The notes beneath the pieces are model-generated. The model saw only the letters and a list, made by a program, of their open reading frames with translations, was not told where the DNA came from and searched no databases. Of a stretch of DNA of 64,000 nt, positions 11,503 to 21,508 are shown in pieces. This DNA is from Prosopis cineraria (taxonomy: Eukaryota; Streptophyta; Magnoliopsida; Fabales; Fabaceae): positions 1,364,001 to 1,428,000 of the forward strand of contig NW_026555341.1 of assembly GCF_029017545.1 (NCBI RefSeq). Direction: 5' to 3'. Each line of letters begins with the position of its first letter. Position 1 is the first letter of the stretch. The position numbers and the translations under genes were made by a program.

Positions 11503-14140
11503 TTTTCAACACAGTACGCACTCTCGAGTCTCGACCTCGATGCCTTCCCAAACACACGCGAACTGCGCGCAGTTGAAATTCCCATGAATGGATGTTAAAA
11601 GGTATGAAGACGAACACGAAAGAGAAAAAGGAGCAGAAGGAGATGAAGTGGATTTTCAAAAGAGGAAAACCAGAGCGAAAGCTGGTTGGAGTATATACAA
11701 CTGCACTTAAATGCTAAAACGGTGAAAGAGTCGGTTGGCAGCATTCTGACTTGCAAGTGGCAGCGCTATAATAGCGACGTCCATCGATCCCCACCGATAC
11801 AAGATGTGAAATCACATTCAACCCTTATCTTTTCCCTTAGAACACCAATCTTCTTTAGTCTTGAATCTTAGATCAGCGCCTAATTACTGATTAATATTGT
11901 CGTTTCCGCTGAGAAGGATCGATCCGATAATATGAGCCCATGCTGAGAGATGTTTTATTATCAACTGACTTGTTATCATATGCCTTTTTCCAAAATCCAA
12001 CCAAGGATGATGTTGGCAGATCGACCTTTGGCGAAAAGGCATTTAAAGTCTATGAATGGTTAAAATGTTTTCCTCTCTGCTGCTTATTTGATCCATAATC
12101 TTCGTAGCTTAACCAGGCCATGAATGAACCAACTTAATTAGTAAATCTGCTTAATAAATTATATTGAGGAGCTGATATTGTTGTCTGTGGTTTTAAGATA
12201 TTTGACTCTTGTTCTTTGCGTCCAAACCATGACTTGCAAACGCGCGTGAAACACTAAATCATTTATTTTATCCAATTGCATATATATTTTGGACGGGTAA
12301 AATACCTTGTATAAAAATTCGTAAAATCTATTTATTTGAGTCAGTTTAATTTCTTTCTGTCTTTTTTCCCTGAGCAAAAGCCACATGGTATCAAAATTAT
12401 GTTGAACTTTAACTTGTCCAAATCATCAAGTCAGGCTAGAATTATTAATCTTCATAAACTTTTTAAGCAATTTTGAAAATCACTTATTCTGTTTTATTTT
12501 TTCAAAGTGACATCAACAATATCCGCGTGTAAACAAGTTACAACGAGCCAATCTATGTTACCATTTGGACGGTTTCAATCTCGTAGAAACACTGAATATA
12601 AAGATGACAAATTGACAGCGTAAGCTTTATGTAACTAAAAGCTCTAATATCATCTCAAGATAATTTTCTACATGCTTTTACTTTCCAAAACCATATATAA
12701 CATTTAATAATTAATTTTTCAAAGATATGTCTGTTGTGAGGTTAATTGAAAGTAATTTATCTATCAAAAATATTTTCTACATTAAAATCTTGTGTTCAAG
12801 TGGTCATAACTCTTTCTACCAATGTTACTATAGGAGAATCTCATTTTAGAAATGCATTGCAGGTCTAAGGGCTCTTATTCCAATTTTTTTTTGGAAGCGA
12901 AAGTATAATTTTTTTCTTGTATGATTTGAAAACTCATAACCTACTTGAAACTCTCGTCCATAAAACACAACACAATATTCATGAATTCTCAACATAATGT
13001 CTATGCGTATCCCATTAATCTGTAAGTTAATTAAAATATACAAGTCACACAGAATTCTAAATGTCCATGCCTATAAATTTGATCATTCTATCACTTTTAG
13101 TTCATTTCTTTCATTTTAATTAAGAGCAAAATTATACTTTCACCTTTAAGAAAAATTGAATAAGGGCTCCTGAGCCTGCAATGTATTATTAAAATTTCTT
13201 ATACTTGTAGTACAATTTTTTATTTTTTTTAGGGCGTGCCGTGTGATTCTTCCTATTGATATTTGATATTTCATATACACACATATTTATAACAGGAATG
13301 TACTCATTGATTATCCCCCTCTCTATGTGCTATAGGAACTAAGGATTTGATTAGGTAACTCTTAAAAGCACATTCAAACTACATATGAAATGTGCTTTTG
13401 ATAAATCCAACACATAGTTAAATCTCCCAAATATACTTTTACAATATATAAATTGAAAATCAAACACACTCTAAGTTGACAAGTAGGCTCGGCTTCTCCC
13501 TGTTCACTTGAAATTCTTGGTGCCCTGTGTGGATGGATTGATTTCTTTGTTTCTTTCAACTACAATATTATAACTGAGGCCAAAAATTACATTTTTTGTT
13601 TGAATTAGAAGAGTAGGTATTAACAACTTGATATTACAGGTGATGTCGAACTCATAATAAGAAAGCTTGCATGTCACCGAGCTATAAAGTTATTGGCAAA
13701 AACTACATTATCACAACAAAGTATAACCAAGAAGAAAAGCTGATAAATCTGATCCTTTTAAGCTACTTTATGCAGCTTATCAATTTCAAGTTACCTTCAC
13801 TTATTATCTGTCAAAAATATCAGCAACCCCAACATTACCCTGTGTGTATTTTCAGTCTCGCTTCTCTTTGTTAAATTTCTTAAATCTTATATTCTTCCCT
13901 CCTGTTTACAGTTACATTTTTGGATCCATTGGTTTATGAATTAAACATGCAAGTATTTTTTATATTTCTAAAGTATTATTCTTACTTTAGAAGAAACTCT
14001 GATATAACTCTTCAATTAAAATAAATTAAAATAACGTGTTTGTTAATTCATTGCCACGAAAGAAAATTTGCATTTGCTTTACATAAATCAAGCATCATAA
14101 GTTAATATTAATATAATTTAAATTTCTATAATTAATAAGG
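11503..14140. other. Intergenic; promoter side of the MADS-box pseudogene
   Basis: The first few hundred bases would be the leader and promoter of the MADS pseudogene on the minus strand. Beyond that I see only AT-rich single-copy-looking sequence. Open frames up to about 80 codons show no recognisable domain. Confidence 0.4.
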
Positions 14141-14414
14141 TATACTCCCTTCACTCAAAAATGTAAGTTATTTTTTAAGGGGTTGAATGTTCAAAAATGT
14201 AAAGTATTTTTAATATGTTAAAGTGTAATCACTATCTTTTTTTCCAAAAGTGTATCCTATTGAATAAATCACTTTATGTTTATTTTAAAGTAAAATATCC
14301 TATTAAATAGAGGTAAATATAAAAAAATAAAATTAATTTAAAGATAAGTAATTACTTTATTGAAGGTTAAAATTTGGTGAAAAATATCTTATATTTTTTA
14401 ACGGAATGAGTATA
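14141..14414. mobile_element. Stowaway-type MITE (copy 1)
   Basis: The left end TATACTCCCTTCACTCAAAA and the reverse complement of the right end (TATACTCATTCCGTTAAAAA) match over about 35 bases. They are flanked by TA, and CTCCCT is the Stowaway terminal signature. The length of about 270 bp and lack of coding capacity fit a Tc1/mariner-derived MITE. The interior (AAATGTAAAGTATTTTTAAT) matches a second copy at 30685-30939 in opposite orientation. Confidence 0.8.
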
Positions 14415-14880
14415 AGTTAAATAATATATTTTACTTGTTAGATAAAGTTAAACAAATTTAATAATATTATATATAAATTTATCAGTATTTTAATTTTTAA
14501 AACCAATATTCTTTATGACAATTTACACAGTTAAAATTAATTTTGATTAAATAATCTAAATATATTCAATTCTATCAAATTCAATTTCAAAAAAACATTA
14601 TTCAAGCGTAATCACATTATAATATAATTAATTGTAAACAAAATTAATTATATTAATTATTTTTTTATAATCAGTTATATCTAATTAAAATTCAAATAGC
14701 TCCCGAGTCAATTACATTTTAATTTGGAAAATCTTCTTACTAAATATCGGTTGCTAGCCTGAAACGCAATTGCATAGTGTAGTGGAGCTGGTCTAAATTA
14801 AATCATGGAGGCCTAACTTCGGTCTGACAAGTCCAAACCATCCACAAAATTGGGAGCCAAAGCATTTATGAAATTTATAA
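14415..14880. other. AT-rich spacer, nothing recognised
   Basis: No open frame or repeat that I can name lies between the MITE and the next transposon. Confidence 0.4.
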
Positions 14881-15583
14881 ATTCTAATCAATGATGTAAA
14901 AACCGGACCGGACCGGACGGTCCGACCGTCACCCGCTGAATAAAACGGTCTGGTTCAACCAATTGAACCAATCTGACCTTTGACCCGAGTTGACCCAGAT
15001 TGAACCGGCCAGTTTTGAGAGAACCGGCGTTGAACCGGAAACCGAACCCGGGTCAACCCGGGTCAATCCGGTTCAAAGCCAAAAAATTTAAAAAAAAAAA
15101 GAAATTTAGGTTGAGTTGCTTAGATTCACAATTTCTCTTCTCTAATCACTAATTCTCTCTTTTCTTCTCTTCTCTAATCTCTAATCTCTCCTTCATGACC
15201 CAAATTCAATCTCTAACTTCTCCTCCAACATCTGCCTTCAACTCTAAAGATTCAACCTTTAGCATCGAGATCAAAAGCTTGTTCGTCATGATATGACGGC
15301 ATGCCTCTAGCTCCAACATTTTCCTTTGAGATCACAAGCTTGTACTAACATGCCTCTACCTCTAGCTCTAACAATTCAAGCATCTAGCTTTTGAGGTCGA
15401 AATCACAAACACCATTGACAAATTAATATTTTATTTATATAACTGCGCATATAAATTTTATTTTTTATTTAATTTTATGTCACCGGTTCGACCGCCGGTC
15501 TAACCGGTTGGACCATAAAAACCGCGACCCGTTGCTCTTTCCGGTTCGATGTTCAGTCCGGGTTTCAAAACATTGATTCTAAT
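14881..15583. mobile_element. 687-bp non-autonomous element with 8-bp target duplication (hAT-like)
   Basis: The element spans 14889-15575 and is flanked by a perfect 8-base direct repeat, ATTCTAAT, at 14881-14888 and 15576-15583. Its ends are inverted: CAATGATGTAAAAACCGG on the left, and CAATGTTTTGAAACCCGG on the complement of the right. Subterminal regions on both sides are packed with GGTTCGACC/CCGGACCGGACC-type words. An 8-bp duplication is the hallmark of hAT insertions. The interior is CT-rich without a convincing transposase. The superfamily call is from duplication length and structure only. Confidence 0.75.
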
Positions 15584-15857
15584 AATGCTTCCCTGTTCTT
15601 GAACCCCACCAAAAAATAAAAAAATAAAAAATAAAATTGCTGCACAACAGTGAGAAACACAAGCATGCCTCCCTTCCAACTTATTACCTGTCGCCATTCA
15701 CCAGAGAGTTACCTCGTGTCTTCTACATGGTCTGTGGGGGAAGCCCATCTGATTCCGTTTGGAAAACTAGTGTCCAAGCCCATTACTAGTCCCATGGCAT
15801 GCCTTCCTCCTACTCCAAATAAATGCAAAATGCACTTTATAATTTTCTTGATAGACT
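15584..15857. other. Short spacer, nothing recognised
   Basis: The short frames on both strands have no recognisable domain. Confidence 0.3.
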
Positions 15858-16075
15858 AATATTCTCTCCATTTTTTTATCAGAAACTGTCATTATTTATT
15901 TATTTTTTAATCAACAAATTTATATACCTCAATAAATATTTATTATAATTTTTTTAAATTACTCTCACAATTTACATGAACAAAAAACAACTAATGTATA
16001 CTTATTATTTCAGTTTAATTTTTTTTTATTTTCAATTATAATTATTATAATTACTTATTTTTTTTTAAATTATGT
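15858..16075. mobile_element. Stowaway-like MITE of a second family, partial copy
   Basis: The stretch starts near CTCTCCATTTTTTTATCAGA. It carries an interior (AATAAATATTTATTATAA, then ACTAATGTATAC, then CAGTTTAATTTTTT, then TTTTTAAATTATGT) that also occurs in the more complete copy at 21045-21316. The right terminus is missing here, the match stopping near TTATGTG. Confidence 0.55.
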
Positions 16076-16970
16076 GAAACAATTCACACACACATATATA
16101 TAGAAACGAGAAAGTGCATGCTTTAATTCATCTAAACTGAGGTTGTCGCCTTGCTTGGTATGTAATGTTGAAAAGATGAGACTGAGATTGAGATTGATTA
16201 GTACCAGCTTTTTATGTTTGGTATGAAATAATGAAAAATTTAATCTCAATATCAATTGCACCTATATGATATTATCCAATATTATCACCCCCATGGTATT
16301 GAAAAATCATTCTTGGAATTGGTTACTTTTTGATCAAAATGCCCTCCCACTCTCTTGTCTCTCTTTGTCGCCATCCACCCTATCCTAGAGTTGAGAATTC
16401 AGACAGATGTTTATTCGGGCCAAGCACGAATAGGCCCAAACCCGAACAGGCCCGCTATCTTTATAAGCCCGAATTAACAAGCCCGGCCCGAATACCCGCA
16501 TTGTATCTCTTTTTTTTGGTTGCGATTTTGATGATTTTTTTTATCTAATTACATCAAAGTAATAATTCAACATGCATTGATACTATTTTTTTTAACCATC
16601 CAAGCTAATAAAACAAGTTCTCCATACTAGTTTGACATCTAAAATAAATAATCCAACAAAATAACAACACATTCAACATGGCATTAAAGTTAAAACATAA
16701 TAATAATCAACAATCCAAATCAAAGTTAAACCAAATCCTAATCCTGTGGCTCTTCTTATTAATCATCACTATTTAAAACTATACTTGTACTTTCAATAGT
16801 AGACAAATCCATATGTAGATTAGGTTCAAGTGATTCATCCTCTTTCTATCTCCCTCCTTCTTCCTCTTACACTACCTCTTCTCCCTCAATCTTCCCTTTT
16901 TCTTCACTATCTGCAACATGTCAATAAAGAAAAGATTTTTAAATTATAATTGAATGAAATCAAATTTTAC

Positions 16971-17231
16971 TTAATAATTATCCAACAAAATAATTATATA
17001 TTTAAAATTTATATTACCATCATATTGAAAACCACTTAACCAATTACAAGTGCAAGTAAGAGTTTGAAAATTAAAAGGAAGAATACTGCTTTGATATTTA
17101 GTAAGAACACATGAACCAATGCTAAAAGCTGATTCACTTGCTACTGTAGTGATAGGAATGTTAAATATATTAGCTGCCATCTTTGAAAAGATAGGAAATC
17201 TACCCTTATTAATGTTCCACCAATTGAGCAC
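16971..17231 (-). pseudogene. hAT transposase C-terminal dimerisation domain fragment
   Basis: The frame reads NWWNINKGRFPIFSKMA and then IPITTVASESAFSIGS. This matches the hATC signature (W near the start, then VxxESxFSxGxxV, then CxxNWL). It is the 3' end of the degenerate transposase inside the hAT element and cannot act alone. Confidence 0.85.
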
Positions 17232-18202
17232 GTCTAAATCTCAATACACTTGGGGTTGAAGTATTGCCTCATCCAAATAAAATTTTAACTCAAACTTTCT
17301 AACAGACATAACATCCATGCTTGTATAATTAATCCAATCTTACAACATGTAAAAAATTAATAAAATACCAACTAATAAATTAAATTAAAACAATAAGATT
17401 AATGGTAACATAAAATTAAACTTACATCTAAAACCCTAGGAACATTGCTAGTCATGCTTGAAGCTGAACACTAGAAGTAGTGGAGGATTGAACTTGATTT
17501 GCTTATATTAGAATTGTTGAACTTGATCCAAGATCAGAGGAAAAAGCATTCATCTCTTTATATTGATTAAAAATATATTTTAGCTTGCTTTGAATACTTC
17601 TAATCTTGGCAGGGCAATTTATAAGATCAACCTTGCATACATGTACTGTATTATTTGAATTTTCATTCGTGGATCAAGCATAGCTGCAATCGCAAGGATA
17701 ATACTATAATCATTCCAATATTTGTCAAACTTATCTTTCATTCTTTGAGCCATTTCTTGTATCATAGAATCATCATTTACCATATTATCATCTAACAAGA
17801 TCTGAATTTTTGATACTTAAGCAAAATACAAGTTCAATGTCAGATAAGATGTCCTAAACATTAACCTTGTTATAACATCAAATGGCCTCAAGAAATTATA
17901 CGTCTCTTCTCCTCTCCTCCACTTTTCATATGTTGAGCAATGAATGAAATTATTTTCAACACATGCAAAGCTAGTAAAAGCTCAATGGTATTGTAATCCA
18001 CTTTCAAGCATTGCAAAAGTAAAATTTCATGTAATAGGCATATCCATCCTCAAGCCAATTGAACTATCAATGCCACCAACCTATTCAACACATTTTTTGA
18101 AAGCAATTGTCCTTGCCTCTGATTGTTTGACATATTTAATGCTATCTCTAATTTTGTTTAAAGCATCACATGTCACTTTTAAGCCCTCTTGAACTATTAA
18201 AT

Positions 18203-18935
18203 TTAAGATATGGGCACAAAATCTTTGATGAAAAAATTCTCCATTACAATCAAGCCATTATTTTGCAAAGCTAACCTTTGTTTCAAAATTTCTTGCACTT
18301 TATCATTTGCAAAGGCATTATCTAAAGTGATATAAAATACTTTCTTAATAATCCCCCAATCAATCAAACAATCATACACTTTCCTAGCTAGTTCTTTTCC
18401 AGAATGTGGAGGCTCCATCTTACAAAATGAAAGTATTTTACTATTTAATTTTTAATTTTCATCAACAAAATAAGTAGTTAAGTACAAATAACATTCAAAG
18501 ATTATAGCAGTCCAATAATCAGATGTTAAACAAATTCTTCCAATACTTTTCAACAATTTTTGCTTCAACACTTCTTTATTCCTTTGATAGACTTTTGTAA
18601 CATCAGACACAGCTGTTTTTTGAGTAACGCTTTACACTAGGATTCAACATGAAAGAATAATACTTGAACCATTTATATTCAACCATGAAATAAGGCATAT
18701 CATGTTCAATTATCATCATAGATATAATGTTTCTCATACTTATATCATTAAGTTTTCTAGACCTCAATTTTTCTTCTTTGTCCATCATCATCATCCCAAT
18801 ACCATGATACTTAGCAAGTTATGGACAATTTTTAGCATGTCGTGTTAAATGAGATGTGCCATCAATCCTAGATCCTGCTAAGTCTTTTTTACAATCATTA
18901 CATCTTGCTTTTATTTTTCCATCAACTACAATTCT
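18203..18935 (-). pseudogene. hAT transposase N-terminal and core fragments (BED finger to DNA-binding core)
   Basis: A readable BED-type zinc finger (Cys-X2-Cys then His-X4-Cys, 18935-18823) leads into fragments matching hAT transposases: MIIEHDMPYFMVEYKWF at 18794-18603 and KVFYITLDNAFANDK at 18418-18203. They sit in different frames separated by stops. The order agrees with a single ancestral reading direction and with the hATC fragment further left. Confidence 0.85.
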
Positions 18936-20285
18936 AGAAAAAGACTTTCAAACAACAGACGTACAAGTTTTTTATTTTTTTAGAAACAGGTGGCTTCCTT
19001 TCTTTCTCAGAACTTGTTACTTTTACTAGAATTACCAAAACTAACAGATTTCTTACTTGCAGAGGCAACTAATTTAATCACAGAGGCAAGTAATTTGTTT
19101 TCATTATTCTTTTGAGAGGGAGGCATATCAGTTACCTTACCCTTGCCACGTACATTGTCATCTACCTTACTACTAGAACTACCACCACATTTTCATTAGG
19201 TTTTTTCCTTTGACTAGAAGACATATTTCGCTACATAGAATTGAAAATTAAAGATCAATTTGAATATACTATGCCTTAATTACAAGTTATAGCTAAGGCT
19301 AAAGCACTTTAATTCCATATGACAACACAACTACATCAAAATACAAGAGAGGCAGAGTTAAAGAGACTTGAATATACTTATAAGAGAATTTAAAGGTTAA
19401 AATCTGTTCACTAAGAACCAGCTATCAGAAAAATCAATTAGATTCAACTATCTAAACAGAGCAGAGATCGGAACATCAATCAAAGATAGAGACAGAGATT
19501 GAAACAAAGCACTAAAAGTAGACATTTCACAAATTAAATTCAGACTCCATAAGTTTGATTCAACCTTTCAAACCTTCAGACAGTGCGTATGAGAGAAAAA
19601 GAAAGAAGAAGAAGAAAGCCTGAGCTCGTTCAAGCCGATGTCGTAGCATGGGTTCTAGTTTTTTGGACAAACCTTGTTTTGGCAGTAGGTTATAGACGGA
19701 GCTTGTTCTGCGTTCTCGATGGAGCTCATTCTAGTAGTGGGTTTTGGTTTTGAGGATAACGAGTCTGAGATTGTGAAGTGCAAGAGAGAGTTGCTTGTTT
19801 ATCAGCGAGGGAGATTGCAAAAGTGCAAGAGAAATTGAGAAAGTAAAGACTAAAAGCCAACAAAAATGAAGTCTGAAGCATGGATCAGTTTAGAGTGAGA
19901 AGAATGGACTTCTGGTTCTGGAGATGGCTGATGTAATGACGATGACGTTGGCTGAATGAGTCAAAGGCTTTAGGGTTTCACTTTTTTGAATGCTGATTAG
20001 TTGATGAATGAGAATGACTTAACCGCACAAGATAAACACAAGACAAGATGCAGCCATGCAGATGTAGGGCAGAGGCAGCCATCTTTTTTTAAAATTAAAA
20101 AATATACAAATGGGTATTCGAGTCAAGCCTGTTCGAGCTTGGCCTGAATTTTTTCAGCCTTATTCAAGTTACCTGAATTGGCTCGGAGTATCAATTTTTT
20201 TTTTACAAAATGTTAAGCTTGGCCTAAACTTTTTTCAGGCTTATTCAGGTTGGTCCGTCAAGCTCGACCCGAATTATCAGCTCTA

Positions 20286-21044
20286 TCCCATCCTCTAGTC
20301 TCATTGTCAATTGAGCTTCATCATAAACGACCCTAACGACATTGACAACATTGACGTTGACTCCAGCTACTGGCCTTTCCTCCACCTGTGTCTATATATA
20401 ATAAGATAACTCTTCACATCCATAAATTACAACGGTAATAACTTGAGAAAAATAATTTCTAAAAAATAGTGGTGAACTGAAAAAAAAACTCATATCTTAG
20501 TTCTTTTTTTTATGTGTTCAAGCAGCGTATCGGCTTTCAGGCACTTTGTTTCCTTTTCTTCTCATGCTACAGCTCCCAACTTATAAACATTCCCTACTTT
20601 TGATGTTTAATATAGAAGAAAACTTCTCTAAAACACCAGGGCTAACTAATTTGCGCCTCCTATCATCATACCTTTCCTAAGGTCATAGCAGTTCTCTAAA
20701 GATCGTTTTGGTTGCTTCAATCTTCAAGTTGCTGAGCTTGTCTTTCCCATTCCTGGTCACTATCAATGCCAGATCTAAATTGAGTAGAGGAGGACGAGCC
20801 AGATCTTTTTTTTTTTGTGAAGAGTGGGGAGTACCACGAGGGAAAAGATGAGGAGTTTTTTGTCTTTTATCCTATTTTTTGGATCACGTGACTGTTATTT
20901 TTTTTTTTTGATCTCATCCCATATCAAACGTGATTTTAAAAGTTATTTCCATTCATAATCTCATGTCTAATCCTTTAAAATTCTACTCATACAAACAAGT
21001 TGAGGGTTAAATGATTAAATCCCTTTTTAATGTTTTAAACCTCG
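20286..21044. other. Spacer between the hAT element and the next MITE
   Basis: No gene is supported. The right part, 20910-20999, is the candidate right terminus of the outer inverted-repeat element. Confidence 0.4.
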
Positions 21045-21316
21045 TATTACTTCGTTTTTATTTATAAAAAAAATTATCACTTTTTACTTATCTTTTTATA
21101 TAAAAAAAATCACATATTTTAATGAGTATTTATTACACATTTTTTAAATCATTCTTCATAATTTACATTAATAAAAAAATTAATACATGTTTATGTCAAT
21201 TAATATAAAACATTTTAGTTTAATTTTTTTAAATATAATTATCATGATTAATTAATATTTTTAAATTATGTAATACTGTTATTTTTTTTATATAAATATA
21301 AAAACGGAAGGAGCAT
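21045..21316. mobile_element. Stowaway-like MITE of the second family
   Basis: The left end TATTACTTCGTTTTTATTTA and the complement of the right end (TGCTCCTTCCGTTTTTATAT) are inverted copies of one another, about 30 bases long. The length is about 270 bp with no open frame. The interior is shared with 15858-16075. It lies only 190 bp upstream of the ALDH3F1-type start codon, so it is within the promoter region. Confidence 0.6.
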
Positions 21317-21508
21317 GTGTTCTGTTGGGCTACAGTTGGTAGGTGACCATAACTATCATGGCCACCCCAACATTATGCCGGTGGCAGCATTAAATGAAGG
21401 CGCCTTCCGATGAGTCTCTGAGGAAAAACTGTTTATATAAGTGGTGGTGCCATCCTGGACCACCCTTGAATTGGAGAGGAAGTAATTAGGGAAAGAGCAA
21501 GAGAGAGA

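Larger units (their letters stand above)
16386..20285 (-). mobile_element. Degenerate hAT transposon (about 3.9 kb)
   Basis: Ends are inverted: TAGAGTTGAGAATTC on the left, against TAGAGCTGATAATTC on the complement of the right. Flanks CCCTATCC and TCCCATCC could be a diverged 8-bp duplication. Subterminal regions carry many GGCCCGAACAGGCCCG-like words. On the minus strand, read in order, lie a BED zinc finger (18935-18823, CNDCKKDLAGSR then TSHLTRHAKNC), the conserved EKLRSRKLNDI and EHDMPYFMVEYKWFKYY region (18794-18603), the ITLDNAFANDKVQEILK catalytic-core region (18418-18203), and the C-terminal hATC dimerisation domain (17231-16971, VASESAFSIGSCVL). Frameshifts and stops between them mean no intact transposase. 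Confidence 0.85.
16150..20999. mobile_element. Possible outer inverted-repeat element, split by a hAT insertion
   Basis: The left stretch 16150-16240 (CTTGCTTGGTATGTAATGTT, later GTTTGGTATGAAATAATG) resembles the reverse complement of 20910-20999 (CTTGTTTGTATGAGTAGAAT, later GTTTGATATGGGATGAG). If these are termini, an element of about 950 bp was interrupted by the 3.9-kb hAT at 16386-20285. The match is imperfect and I could not identify a target duplication. Confidence 0.35.

Noticed and set aside
11253..11585. 110-codon minus-strand frame over MADS exon 1
   Set aside because: It is a shadow of the MADS-box exon in another frame; the MADS domain itself is read at 11502-11330.
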